NCBI GenBank assembly: GCA_907165065.1
Contig: OU015528.1
Span: 71,653,474 to 71,717,473 of the forward strand
DNA: 64,000 nucleotides
Source of the DNA: Caprimulgus europaeus
Lineage: Eukaryota; Chordata; Aves; Caprimulgiformes; Caprimulgidae
Direction: 5' to 3'
The position numbers and the translations under genes are program-made. Shown piece by piece: positions 36,595 to 51,300 of this stretch. How positions within the stretch are numbered: the stretch's first letter is position 1; each line of letters opens with the position of its first letter. The notes below the pieces were generated by a model. The model worked only from the letters and a program-made list of their open reading frames with translations, was not told where the DNA came from and ran no database searches.

Positions 36595-39500
36595 CTGGAA
36601 AAAAAGAAAAAGCAACCCTCATTAAAGTAAAAGGAAACAAAATGTAACTTTCTAACTTAGAAAAAAGTACAGTTTTCTGGTTTGGTGGTTTGTTTTGATT
36701 TGGTTTTTTTAGTTGCAAGATTTTTTTGTTCTTTTTTTTTTTCAGGACAGCTTATAGATTTTAGTCAGGGGTATAAGGATAATGTATTGCTTGAATGAAC
36801 AAATGGTGGATACATGCAGTACACTTGTGTAACTAAATTATACGCTTCAGAATTACTTGCTTCAGAGAATTTTTGTTCCCAAAAATACAAATTTCACTAG
36901 AAGTCATTACAAGTTATGTAATGGTCACCACAATTCACCTTTTCATAAATCTTTACTATAGGATTCTGAAGTTATGCAATTTAAAAAAAAAAAAAAAAAA
37001 AGGAGAGAAAAAAGGAGAACTTTCAATAGAGTATTAAAAGTTAAGAATATGGAAGACTTTGATGAAGTCTTTGATTTCACCTTCTTACATATATGGAGAA
37101 ATATTATTCACAGAGTTTAAAGGGAAGTGCTCACCATGACCTTTAAAAGTAAAGGTTATTTCCATTCATATGTGGGCACAAATACAAGTCCATTACTCCT
37201 ACATTGTATGGATCTCTAAATTAGTCCAGAGATGGAGAGAAGGAATAGAATAAAACATAGTCAGAGCTATTTTGCCTTTCCCCTGCCTGTTCTCCTACAA
37301 GCCTGTACTGAAGCCAGGCAGAGTAAAGCAGGGCTACATCTTTCCATATGAGCATGGTGGTGTAAACAGAGGCCATGCCCTCACCTCAGTGCTGTCTATT
37401 GTAACGTCACATCATAATGAGGGCTATCCTTCTATATCTATTGTCCTGATACTATGAAATATTACTTCACCTTCCTCTTGTCTTTGTACATTAGTGAAGA
37501 AAACCTCAAGCCATTAAGCCTCTGGGAGTCTTTATTACTCAGTTTCTAGTGCCAGCAGGCTGCCACTTTTAATGCGATACCAGGAAATTCTATAAGCTGG
37601 TGCCAAGATGTTGTAAGGAGCAAGGCAATTCTGCAGAAAGTAAACAATTATGATACATCTCGAGAAGCTCCTTTCTTAAAGAGTAGAAAGTTACCAAGTG
37701 GCATTTAGAGATTATCTGTATCACAAATGTATAGCCAAATTTCAATTATCCCCACTAAAAAATACCAGCTGTTGTTTCACACATGTCCATGAACATTGTT
37801 TTTTTCAACTTTAAAAATTTTTTGAGATCATTAATAAAAATTTATTAACAAATAATCACAGCTACAACCTGGGGCCTCAACCCTCCTAGCAAAATTGAAG
37901 CTGGAATCTAACTTACAGTCAGTAACAAATCTGCAAATGCAGCTGGGTCAGCGTTTCACTTAGTTTGTAAAGTGGGAGAGGACCTGTTAGGAGGCAAACA
38001 ATTCTTTCATCATATTTAATAATCTCAAATCCCTGCCTATAGGTTTCAACATGCAATAATAGCATCTTGCTTTCTCTCTGTATGTTTGTGCAGAGTTGGA
38101 GCCCTCATCTTATCACAGCAGTAGCAAAGATCATCAATATCTGGGATCAAAGAATGAAGGGCCAACAATGGCCCTGTTGTTATTCATTAAGCTGTTCTAT
38201 CTTATGTCAGCAAGCTTTAAACCATGGATATAATGCCCTTTTTCTAGAAAGTGCTGAGTCACCTGGCTAGGGGTCTAGCCTGGTTAAACAGTGGATTCTG
38301 GATGACTGGAAACAGATACAGGAAAAAAATTATGATGCTTCCTCTGCTCTGTGCATAAACTACCAAAATCACTGATGAAGACATGGTATACCTGAAAGGT
38401 ATTGCATAAATTGCTTTTTTTGATCAGTTTTGGTTCTATGATAACAGCCCAACATGGACAGTTGTAGCACAAACGTAACATGAGTTTCAGGCAATCTTTA
38501 TTTAAAAAGATCTTTTTCTGGAAAATATGTTCAGTTTATTTAATTTACTTTGTTCCCTCTGAGTCTTTTAAGGCTTATTTGCAACATTGGTAAGGACCTC
38601 CTCTTTCTTGATTGCATTAGTACTTACTTTTTCACTTAGATGTACATTTAACCTAAAATGAGATCAGGTAGGTTGGATGCCTCAGCATTTGGAAATTTTC
38701 TGTGGACTATTCTGTAACCCTAGATATTCTTTACCACAAGCAATCCTGATTCTCTATTTAAACCTCATGGGGAAAACAATGATCTCCAGCTGTGAGCACA
38801 TGAAGCATGATAGCTCTCTTGTGCTTCCATACTAATTTTCATTTCTCCCATGCAGTGAAAAAGCCTTAACACCAGCCTTATGAAAAATTGCACTAAAATA
38901 AATCACCACTTCAAAACCTATCAGAATTTTGAAGACACACAAGTGATTTCTGTTCCTTTCATTGTTCAGCTTTTTTCCCTCTTTCTCATATATGTGCACT
39001 ACATCTTTTCTTTGACCAATATGTAAGAATAGCACAAATGTACGTTGGTTTGTGGAGTTGATTCTTTAAATTGCAATATATTTAGAAAAAGAGATATCCT
39101 CATGAGGGAAAGCGTTAATAATGAACTGTCTATGGGCTGTTGAGAGAGTTCACAGTGGAGTGAGCTGGACAGGAATGTTCTTTGACTGATATGACAGAAA
39201 TAAAGTTGTTCTGGTTGTCATGGGATAGAATGACCCCATTTGTAAGAATAGCTAAAAACACAGTGCCCAGTCACAACATTTTGCATTCTTCTGTAAGTTT
39301 AGAAAAGATCAATGGTAAGTGATGTGTAAACAGCAATGATTGTGGGTATTTTGGTAGTCACTGGATGATGATAAACAAATGCTACAAAGCAATTCTGAAA
39401 AAAAAGTAAATACAGTGAAAGAGACATTGCATATCTTTCTAGGAAAGTAATAATATGGCTTTCTGAGACACTGGAAAGTCATTTGTAACTTGAATATTAC

Positions 39501-42500
39501 TGTTTGCCTCAAGAAAGATATATTCCAGGTGAAACACATGCAAATCAGTATTATCACAGGGGCGAAGAACCATATTGTAAAGCACTAAAAACATTACTTT
39601 CTAATTTAGCCTAGGAAACAAGGACTGGTAAAAGATGAAATTAATTTCTACAAACACATGATAGAATAAATATTGAAAGGAAAAAGAAAAATTTAAGCTG
39701 AATTTGTGTGATATTTTACCTCTTACATATATATCAAATGGAGACTTACTGATGTACTGCAAGAGGACCACAGGCATGCACAGCAGCATCATGGTCACTT
39801 TAGGAACATATTAACAGTGGCTAATAAATTCTTAAAAATATATAGCTATAATAAAATACATTTGTGTTTTTTATATGACAATACAACTCCTTTTCGGGGA
39901 ACAGATTTATTAAAAATCCATTAACAATTAAAAGGTGATGGTTAATTAACTAAACTACTGCAAAGTATTTGAGAAGTCAGGGGCTTTAAATTTGCCACAA
40001 TGATGGTGACATAAGCTGTTGCTTCTGTAGAACTGTCACAGTCCTCGCTGTGAAAGGTTAATTAGTTCTGCTAATAGTCTTAAATGACTCCTGCTGTAAA
40101 TCACAGGATGCGTCATCTGCACTATTGTCAGCCTTCAGGAACTGATAACTATGGATTGTGCTCCGGTTCCTTTTTGATCAGTTGTCTGCTGTCAAACAGA
40201 ATTACTCAAGATAGCAGTAAATAGTTGTCTCCCATCAGTTTGTGTTACCAAGGATAATTCAGCAATGCATTTAAATAAACAGGTAAATCTCATTGGACAA
40301 TAGCAGGAATTTCATTCAGTTCAATTGTCTAAATATAAATTTCTGAGCTAATTTACACATTTGTCTTGGAATAAGTTGAATTGCCTTTCGAGATTGACTG
40401 TGTCTATTCACATAGGTGCAGCAAGTGCTGGTAGGGTAAAGTTGGAAATTTAAATATGAGATGCCTAAATACTGATACTCGATGAGCATCTACTAGAGCG
40501 ATTTGCTGAGTGATTGCCAGATGGCCAGAAAACAGAATTAAGAAAACACACAAACTGACTTTTTGTTTCATGGTTGTGTATAAGTTAGTATGGGCTCCTT
40601 CTGTTCCAGAAGAGTGACTGAGGGTATAGACAAGTGGAATTAGAAATAAAATAAGAGGAGGGGGGGAAATATTGTCAAGAATTTTCCAGCATTTTTCTTT
40701 CCAAATGAAATATATACCACAACAATTGTTTTCAAAATAGGTAGGGAATGTTCTCCTGTATCTTCAAGACCATTGCAGTTTATGATTAAGGATTTAAAAT
40801 CACACAAAGGTCCATCTGAGCTGGTTCCAATTAGCTTGGCCACCTGAGCTCAGCAAGATTAATTTTGGGTTGTGATGGAGGGCTTTTTTTTTGTTTGTTT
40901 TGGGTTTTGGATTTGGGGTTTTTTTTAAATTCCTTACAGCCCAGATCATCCTCTTCCTAGTCAATCAAAGAACTCAGATGCTGGAAAAAATAAGCAGGGC
41001 AAACCAAACAAAATCCAACAAAAAAAACAACAATGAAAATAATCTAGCTTCTTTCCTACACTTTGTGGCTACAATCTAAGGGATAGCATGCCTTATCCAT
41101 CATGTATGTAGAAGAACAAGGAACATAGAGCCATGGTTTTTTTTAGTAGGATTTCTTCTCCTATTTTTCCTTTTGTGTGTGTTCAGAGAGATGGCTGCAT
41201 TTTAAGAAGAATACACACTCTTCAGGGCTTATTTCTATACTTTCTGATTATGAATACTCATATTACTTCCACTTTTCTGAAAAGACCCATCTCAAAAAGC
41301 AATCCAAGGTTTCCAAATGTTAGTGCAGAACAACAGCTTGTTCTACTGTTGCAGACAAGCCCCCTTTAGAGCAGACTAGACATGTCCACACTACTTTGCC
41401 ATTAGCTCTATCTCTTCCGACCTCCGTCTTGTTGTCTTGTGGAAGGAATACAAAAGCTATTTTTTTGTGATATTTTAGGGCAAAGAGCCTAAGATAACTA
41501 GAGTTGTCTTATTGTAGCATGATGATGGTGGTAGACAGACAACATGATGCTGCACTGAGGGATTGCAAGGGAGAATATCAGAGTTTTTGGTGGTGCCAGG
41601 GACAGCTGTGTTAGTGCTGACAGTCAGTATAGAGCACAGGGGAACAAACATGTCCTCCACGCTCTTGGGAGATGAGCAGACTGTCTCCAGAACCTAGGTT
41701 TTTTCTCAGAAAGAGATAATCAGTCTATTCTAAATGAATTCCCAGAAAAAATCTAAAATCTGTTTGTATGGAAATCAAAGAATCAGATCAGTACATCAAC
41801 CAAGGAGACAATTATGTGATAGTGTAAATGCCAGTTATGAGACTACATGATGCAACTCTGTAAAGGTTCTCATGAGGAATGTTTGGGAATAATAAATCTC
41901 CACAGATTTCTGCATTAGTGGCTTCTAGTATTTGGTATTTGTCATATTTTGTGAGTGTTCCCCACGAGCAAACTGAAGCAAATGAAATCTAACTTACAAC
42001 TTGTCTTAAAGGCACTTCTGAGTATAACATTAAGTATTGTTCCTTATGGATCTGTTACATTTATAATTCTGAAAGAATAAGTAATAAGACTCAGAATTTC
42101 CATAATCTTTCAGTCTAAGATAAAGAGATGAGTAATGATTAGCATAGTGTCATCATAAGCATATCATCAGAAATAGACTTCTTTTGTTAGAACTAATTTA
42201 ATTTTCTTAGATCTTTATCTGTTTTGATACCATGAGAGATTAAAGGAATGAACATCTGAGACCTCTGTACAGTGTGCTTTGATAGAATACAGGTATTTCT
42301 TTGATGTATTTTACCACCATTTGTCTCACAGGTGTCTAATGACCTGGACTTAGTGCAGTTATACTTTTCTCTAACACTGCAAATAAGACATTATGTCTGC
42401 CAGAACTGAGTAACAAATGCTCCTTATGTAACTGCATTGCTTAAATAAACAAAAGCTTGGATTCAGCTATATAAGGTCATGTTTGTAATATTCAGAAGGT

Positions 42501-43255
42501 TAGAATTTGTAGTAGCGTGTCACAAAATTTAAGGAATCCAAGGTGGGTTCTTGAGGATTTTGTTCCAAAAAAAAAAAAAAAAAAAAAAAGAAAATTTACA
42601 TGTTTAAAATATGGGATATTATTAAAGAGAACCCAAAACCATGGGTTTGTCCCCAGATCCCCATCCCTTAGTAGCTTTCTGTGATTTTAGACTTAATCTC
42701 TGTGCCTAATCTCAGAGGTAACGATAAAAACATCTTCTCTAAGAGTTGTTTGGATTTAGTAACGGGGACTGGGTATATTATAAAGAAAGAGACTTTGATC
42801 ATATAAGCATAAAGAGGACTTTGATGTGTGCTCCCTAATACCATGAGAAAACATAAAGACTTAAAAAGGCTGATGAGGACCTATGCCACTGTTATGTTTC
42901 CCTCCACCATAATCCATTAAGACTGTACAGACAATTTTCTGTCTATCAGAGTGCTGTTGTAGCAAGAAATATGTTTCTACTGGATTCCTTTAACACTATT
43001 TTGAGAATCATCCTGCAGTAGACAGCTGTGCTTCAGGGAAACAAGATAACATAATCTTAATGCAATAAATAATTCAGTATTACTGCAAATACTCACCATT
43101 TATTATTTACATTTCAGTTAAACAACTCCAACTGAAGGTAAAGCAAAAGAGTCTTCAACACCATTTTAAAATTATATATACTGAGAATTCAAAATACGAG
43201 CTAAAACCTTCCAATTGTGTTTTTAAGCAAACACTTATCTCTGGTTTGCTCCTTT

Positions 43256-43290
43256 TGTGTGTGTGTGTGTGTGTTTTTGTTTGTTTGTTT
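43256..43290. repeat. (GT)n followed by (TTTG)n
   Basis: About nine GT units, then TTTTG/TTTG repeats, in the large PCLO intron. Confidence 0.95.
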
Positions 43291-46200
43291 TTAATTTTTA
43301 ACATAACACCAGTTACTTACAATCTCAGCTGTTTGTATTCATAATGCCTCTCAACATCTTGCTAGGACATGAGCAAAGCTTTTGCAAAATAAGGATGGAT
43401 GAGCTTTATAAACAATGCCTTCCAATGTTTACAGGTTCCAATCTTTTATGTCCTTTTGGGTTTTTTTCATTACCTTATTTTTGTCTTTCACCTTTCTCCC
43501 ACATATTTCTTTCTCCCTGAAAACTGCCACAATTTTCTCTGTAGGCTGGTTTTATCTCTGGTTCCCTACTGTAAGAAAAATCAGACATCTAATACAATCT
43601 TAACTACTACCTCCTCCTGTCTCACAGTGCTTTAAATAGATGTTCTTGGCTTTACAGGCATAGGACTGTCTCAATAAATACGCTCCCCAGCCCCACAGAT
43701 GAGGTTGAATACATGCAGATTCTGAAATTTTTTGCTCCTCTTGCATCTGGATACCAAGTCTGGACATTGCTCCCTTTTTTCCCTTCCCTTTCCTCACCCT
43801 GAAGATGTGAACTGTTCTGAGCAGATTGTGTATTATGAGATGAGCAAAGAAGATTAAAGTCTTTCATTAATGTCTCCTCTGATGTGATGTGCATGCAATC
43901 ATGTAATGAAGGAGAGGGAAAGAATTAAGGAACTTTGCTCAAAGCAAACACAATTTACAATTTTGTGGGCAGTGAAAGTGGCTGACTTTAAGGGTCAGGC
44001 ATATGAGCAAGCTGATAGTTTTATAATTCTTAGAAATAGCAGGCTCACTGCCCACAAAATTTTGAATATACTAGTGCAGAAGTTTACCCTGTGTGCCCAG
44101 AACTCTTAGTAGGATTAAGCAAAAAATATTTGAAGGAAAATAGTTTTTAGAATTTTTTTTCAGATGAAACAAAACTGTTGTGCAAAACACATTTTGAAAA
44201 CAGAGAAAACCTTTTGCCTGTTGAGATTTTTAGGTGTGAAATATTTCCCAGAAAAATGCAAACATTGTTCCATTTATCAGTCACTGTGTGCGTGTACCTC
44301 TTTCAGAGATTTGATTCATTTGATTTGAAGACAAAAAAATAATGCTAACTGAAATGATGCCATATGTAAAATCTCTTGGCCTGATGTGATTTGTGGGAAA
44401 ATAACACTGATACTTCACACATGCTAGGCTACGAAAAATAAAAAATCTCAGACTTGTACTAATCCATTTTCAACTGGCCTTATTTCTGTTAAGTGGCATT
44501 CTAAAATGTTGTAGGAAGACATAAGAGAAGCAATAAGGTTAGAGGAGATGAATTAGAGGAGAAAGTTTCACTAGTGCCAGAAGCTGCTCGTGTCAGTGAC
44601 TGCAAGGACAGTATAGGGAATCAGACATTTCTCCAGAAAGACTTTTCAATATTTTAGTGGTTCCTGTTCCATAGAAGCATTTGGGATAAATGGAGGAAAA
44701 ATTAGGAGAACTGTAAATATCACATTCAACCAATTTACCTGACCAAAGATGACTACAGAGATTGCTTTTAATGATGAAGATGAACACAGAATACTTGTAT
44801 TTGACAAGTGGGGGTAAAAGGGTGAATAAAAATGGTGAAGAAAGTCAAGAGACTTACAAAACCAATTCATCATACATCCTACTATATATCTCATATTTGT
44901 TTATTTATACTTTTTTATATTTCTGTGGAAGGGAAAACTGATTCTAATAACATCCTCTCCACAGTTCATTTAAATACCAGAATTTCCCCAAATTTATTTT
45001 GGTTTAAAATTATAAACTAATGACAGGGTTAATCATAAGGAAGTTTTGGTGTCTAACGGACTCCTTAGACTTTGCAGTCAATAGGAATAGCACCTCCTTA
45101 AACTTATATCTTATGATGGATAAATGCTTTCTGGGGGTCCCTGCCTTTTTTTTCAGCAACAGTTGAGAGGCGAGGTGATAGCTTTGATTTAGAAACCTGA
45201 TTTGTAAACAGTGAAATTGGGCTAGAAATATCAAAATGTAAATGTACAGCTTGATCATTTTCCATACCTTCAATGAGAGAAAGCTAAATTGATGGCTGAA
45301 ATTATTCTTGCTATTTTAATTGAATTTTAAAGATTGGTGCAGCCTGGATTTGAAAGGGGGAACTACGCAGCCCCATGTCTCAGAAGGCAAAACTCCCTTC
45401 AACCACCTTTGCTCCTCACCATAAATCACTGCCTGAGCCTAAATATACATTCACAGTCTTCTTTTCACAGTTTTAGCATATTACATAAGGAGACATATCA
45501 GACGCTGCAGACTCAGCTGCATAAAATACAGTTTGCCACAGAACATCTGAAATTTTGATGATTAAAGGCACACTTTACCCTGGCTTTCCAATGGACAAAA
45601 GTTCATACAGGGAAAAGAAGAAAAGTATTTAATGCCATACATATAGAGCAACCTGGACCTTGATTATTTTAGAACCTATTCTATTACAGTTTTACCAAGG
45701 AGAAAATGTGTTGCTAAAGGGAGAAGAAATTTGCAAACTGCCACTAAAAGTCTGTATTTGACATAACCACAGTTCAGTCGAGTATTTTGCACAGTACTAC
45801 AGTAATCTTTGTGTAATATAGCATAAATGTTCTGTTAAAGTAGGCCAAGTCAGTCTGCAAGCTCTTTTTCCATGTCAGTATCAGAACACAAAATGGGTTT
45901 TACCTATAAAAAACCAGCGATAATTTTCTTAGATTTTGCTTAGGTTTTCATTTAAATTATAACAGTTTTTAAGCTACTTTCCTTCTCCCATGGTAAATAC
46001 ATTTTTTATGTTTTCTTACTTCTGATATGCAAGTTTTTGAGTTTGACAATATAGTCTGAAATGACAAAATTCCTTCTGAGCCAACCTTCACTTTCTGTGC
46101 CAAAATAATGAAAAAAGTTTACAGCTTCTCACTCTGAATATACATGTGAAGATGTGACTATCACAACAGATTTATTTATTCTTTTTGTCCACTTGATGTT

Positions 46201-48260
46201 ATAAAATCAGTAATTCTGGCTTGAACCACTAGAAATCCTGGGAAATGGTTTGGAGTCCATTTGTGTTATGATACAATATGATGGAAGTATAATGGAAATA
46301 ATATGAGCACTTTAAGATGAGTGGAATGATTCACATGGATGGTAGCAAGAGATAATAGAAAATTTGTCTAAAGGTATAATAAAGAGGATAAAATAATTAT
46401 AAATATAATTCTGAAATATTAGTCACACAGTATCAGAAGGGGAAAAACTAGATTGCCCAAGTAGGTTTCTATGTAATTTATTTTTGTGCATCCAAAGAGA
46501 AAACAATATTTCAAACATAATATTTTGTACTTGGGATATAAACAAACATCTCCCAACCTAAATTCAAATGCAGAGTGCTTCAAGAATATTGTAAGAACAA
46601 CTTATTTCCTAAGAACAAAAAGTGAAAATGAAAGCAATGAAACCAAAATACTTGAAGATTGCATTTCTCAAATGTGATTGTTCTGTTAGGAAGTCGGCTG
46701 ACCACTCAGGAAGCAGAGTGACATGAAAACAAAGTTTATTTGCATAATTTCTGCAAATGTGTAGGTGAGACATAAGCAAAACCACTTGAATTTAAATGTA
46801 AACCAAAGAACATGTTGCTCTATAGGTACACATATGAACTTCTCCATTTGCTTTGGCAGATAGCTGCTTATGTGGTAATTTTTCATTCCCTTTAGTGTTT
46901 TGGATGCATGGTTTGATGGGGAAAAAAAAAAAAAAAAATCAAGCCTCAGAGGCAGATGGATAAAATTAGATGCAAGTCTTTAAATAATTTAGATCATTAG
47001 AAAGATACATAATAAAAAAGTTCAAGGATAATGTGCTGGCTTCAGGAGTAGATGTTACCTACACATCTAATACAGGCTTAGTTTTACTACTCACACTAAA
47101 GATTTTAAAAGTGGTAACAAAATTGAAAAAAAAAAAAAAAAGTTTTCTGGCTTAGCAGTGCAAATAATAGAATATTTTTACATTTTGCCTTTGTTATAAA
47201 GCCATCCTATCACAGAGAAGTATACACAGTGAATAGGAATTGGTGTAAGAACCACGTATGAAGTGTTTTCATTCCAGTCATTTTGTAGAGTGGCTCATTG
47301 CACATTTACTGCACAGACAATAAGCACTGAGCCTGCACTGTTAGTGCAGTGGAACAAGCTGTTTCATTTCACAGCTTGCCCAAGTAATTTATAGCCCATA
47401 AAAAAATTACTTAACACATGGTGACATATGCAACTGTATAAAGCTTTCTTTGAAAAGGAGGTGGAAGATGGCATTTGTATACACAAATATATCCATACAC
47501 ATACTCAAGCTAGCACAATATGTTAGCACACTTTTGTGCTATAAACCTAGTAGGCACACTATCATGGTAACTGAAGATGAAAATTTTTGGTAAGAACCTG
47601 CCTATTCATTCCTCATACCATGATTTCCAGATTCTCCCTCAGATTTATACTGCAGGTCTGAAGCTCTTCAGTGAAATATGCTTAAAGTCTTGCTCATACC
47701 TCCCTGGAACTACACACTGGTGAGCACAGTCGTGTATGCTGCACAGCTTGGGTACCAAAGCAGATGCTTCTGCACTGACTGTTCATGTGGAAAACAGGTA
47801 ATGCTATTATATTAATAGATTTTATTTTGCATACTTACATTACCTGATACAGTGGTAGCAGCCCACTGTTGAGATGCTATTTTTCTATCATTAAATAAGA
47901 ATGATTACTGAAATCATTGTTGCTAATAAGACTACTGAGTATGAGAAATTGTCTGTTCAGTGTGATAGTAAGAGCTTTGATAATTCTAACAAAACTTATT
48001 GTGTCTGGTAAACAAAAGAAAGCCAAAGCTGTCTTCCAGGACCACCAGAGTGTTTTGTGGCTGGTTGTAGAGAACCTAGGAAATTTTAGCACAAAAATAT
48101 ATACTTGTATTGACAATTTGGATTCAACTACCTGCATAATCTGCCCAACAGAGCAATGAGAGATGATCCTTTCCATTAATCAGGATAAACATGGAATCAG
48201 CTCAGTCAAAACTGGAAAAATGTGTTAATCCAAATTTTGCTCTGGAGGGATGGACAGAAA

Positions 48261-48326
48261 TGTTATGCAGAGTATTCCACAGTGTTAGACAGAGTATTCC
48301 ACAGTATTATGCAGAATTCAGAGTAC
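48261..48326. repeat. Three-unit 22-bp tandem repeat
   Basis: Three consecutive 22-base units: TGTTATGCAGAGTATTCCAC+AG, TGTTAGACAGAGTATTCCAC+AG, and a degenerate TATTATGCAGAATTCAGAGT+AC. The first two differ at two positions. Confidence 0.9.
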
Positions 48327-51300
48327 TACAGTCCCTGGAGGATTGATGCCTGGAAGTATTGCTTACAGTAATGTGGAAATGGTTCCTAAAGTTGTTACCA
48401 GTTTGGAGAAATATCAATTTACCTTTCAGCTCCTTCCCAGAGTCTTCTGCTAAGTGTATTTTTTTTTTTTTTTTTAAGTTTGCAACCTTCCATCAGAAAT
48501 CTTTAAAGCACTTGCATACTTTACATTTTTCCCCTCATTCAGCACTCAGCAGTGTCTTTATTCTTCATTTCATGCAACACTGATTCCCTCAAACTGCTAT
48601 AATAGACATATCTTAAAGTTGGTATTTCATTGCACTGTTGAACTGATATGTGTGGTTAAAGTCCACAGAGATACATTTGAATAAAAAATATATAAAAACC
48701 TAGAACAGAAGAAAAAGTATAGGGACAGTAACACCCTTAAAGTAAATGCACTCATAGAGGTTTGTGATGAAGACTGAAATGATGAAAAAGAGAAAGGGAA
48801 AATGTGCTCCTATTTACCATGTTCATGAACTGGGAAGAAACCTGTTAAGTAAATAGAATGATATATCACTTAAAAACCAATGTTGAAGCTCAAAATTATG
48901 ACATAAGTCCATGTTCCAAGTGGACTCAGTGACTCCATAGAAGAGGTCTCAATTTTCTATGGGGGTGAAAAAACCAAAAATTTTTCTGAGTTTTTGAACT
49001 TTCATGGGGAATGGTGGAGATGGTGGAAGTCCTCTTATAAAGAACAAGAGAGCTGAGAATTATGGATTTTATTGAAAAAGAAGGGCCTAATGTTCAGTAG
49101 TAGAAGAATGTGATAAGTTGGTATCAGAGATGCAAGGGTGAAAAAACTTTATAGTGCAGGACTGAAAATTTTCAATATGATGACCTATAAAACTTATTCT
49201 GGGCGTTTAAGAGTAAGAAAAAAAGTCAGAGACTTGTTCCTGGAAATCTAACATCTCATATGCTGAGAATTCTCCCTGGTGCCACACAGGGCAGAGGAAT
49301 TCAGTCCCTTGTTCTGGGAGCTGAGTCTGTCCCAAGTATGGGATCTTGAGGCTATAATTGGTTGGCTTTCACCAAGATTTGACGCCCATTCCATCTGCAA
49401 TCTGGGAAATTTTTATGACTAAATTTTTCTAAAAACTATATGCCCTGGAACAGGTGAATCAGAAAACACACATGTATTTGGATCTAAATATAGCTAGCTG
49501 GCTGGCTTAGAAACTCCCCCTAAATACTCTGAAGTCACTGAAGCAATACTATCAATTTGTAGATATAAAAATCCCAACCTTTTTGTTACTCATTAAAAAT
49601 CTTTTTTTTTTTGCTCCTGGGCACTACATATGCAGTAGGAGTTGTATAATTAACTGAACCTTTTCAATAATAAATACAAAGGAGTATCTCATAGCAATCT
49701 AATTCTCTGACAGCTCCTGTAGGTTTATTTTCTGGCAACTGTCTTTAAAGAGAAATTAGGCTTTTTTTCTGTCTCCTGCCACAGTACAATGAGACTGCTT
49801 TGAGAGTTAATGCTTCACAGACTTCATGCACTGAGGACAGCCGTCATGATTTTATCGAGAATCTCTGAGATTTAGTACTACTCTTTTGAAGATGACTGTT
49901 GAAGTCTTGCTCGTAATTTATCTTTAAAAATAAAAGCTGTGCATATGGGAATTAAAAATTGGGTTTTGCATGTCCTCAAAAACTGAAAGTGCAACATAGA
50001 CACTTTGCATAATGTGGTTTAAAACCTATCTGGTGGTTTTTGAAATGTAAAATATCTAGGACCTGGAAAAATACGATTACTGTTGTATACTCATTATAAA
50101 TTTGCAATAAAGTATTGTAAACACTGTATCTGTGATCATCATCCATGAATATGATTCCACTTCCTGCAGGAATTACACAAGCTCTCTTTACGAGAGAACA
50201 ATTTAGAACAGAAGGTAAAATTATTTTTTCAACTAAAAATTAAGACAAATTTTAGGAGAGCAGGACTTATGTTCTCTTGGATTTGGAACTTACTCAGGAA
50301 GCATCCTATACTGTAAGAGAGAAGATTGAATAAAAATCTGATGTACAGTTCAGGTTTACATGAACTGAAAGACACCTTGCACCAAACAGACATCACAAAA
50401 AGGGTCTTGAATGACGTAAAGAATATTTTAAAACTCTACAGTGCTGCATTTTTTGAAACCCTAAAGACATCTGATGTGTTTACTGCATATCTGCTTGGAA
50501 TTAGCTCAAAAATATGAAACTGCACTGTCCCTTAGGGTACTGTTCATGAAGAATGACTTGCTCAGCTTGTGTCAGGCTATGGTTAGTTACCATGCCAGTT
50601 GGCATTACTAGACAAAACCTTGTTAAGAACAGTAAAGTATCACGTCAGACTCCTGTTTCTAGTATCTTCTTGCAATGTTATTTGTGAGCAACCTGATGCA
50701 CAATGAATTGGTTCTGTATGCATGAGGAAAAGCAGTCTAAGTATCATTTCTTACAGAACACGAGTCACTTAATTTTTCTGAACTAACAAGGTCAGAAAAA
50801 ATATTAAGAGCTGTAGAAAATCTTAGAAATAAGTTCAGCTGCTTAATGTATATGTTGAACATTAAATGATTGAAGACAGAGAAAAATTCATAAGATCTGG
50901 GCTAGTTAGTAGTTCTCATTAGTGTTTGACATTATTTAGTGACTTGAAAAGCTTTTCACTGGGTTCCTAACAAAAGTAATGAATCACTGAGAACACAAAC
51001 ATAAAAATAAAAGTAGAAATATTATTTAAATATGTAAATTTTCAGATATACATTAGCTCAGGAACAGTAACAAAGTTACTAAAACTTATTTCAGATTATG
51101 ATCTGCCTCTGGAAGGAAGTTATGTTTTCCTAAAAGTCTGTGAGGTAACTTTTTCAGTAGTAATGAACATGACTCTCTGAAGTTATTTTAGCACAATTTC
51201 ACCCCCTTATGACCACACGTACCAGAAGTGTCCCCTTGCACAGGGTTTCACAAACAAAACTTTGGGGATCCACTGCTGAACTGCAAGTCTGTGGGTGCTG

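Noticed and set aside
39710-39770. Exon-like minus-strand segment with CTCTTGCAG acceptor and AG|GTAAAA donor encoding SPFDIYVR
   Set aside because: It resembles a C2 'DxYV' motif only superficially, and its flanking residues fit no piccolo C2A or C2B sequence.
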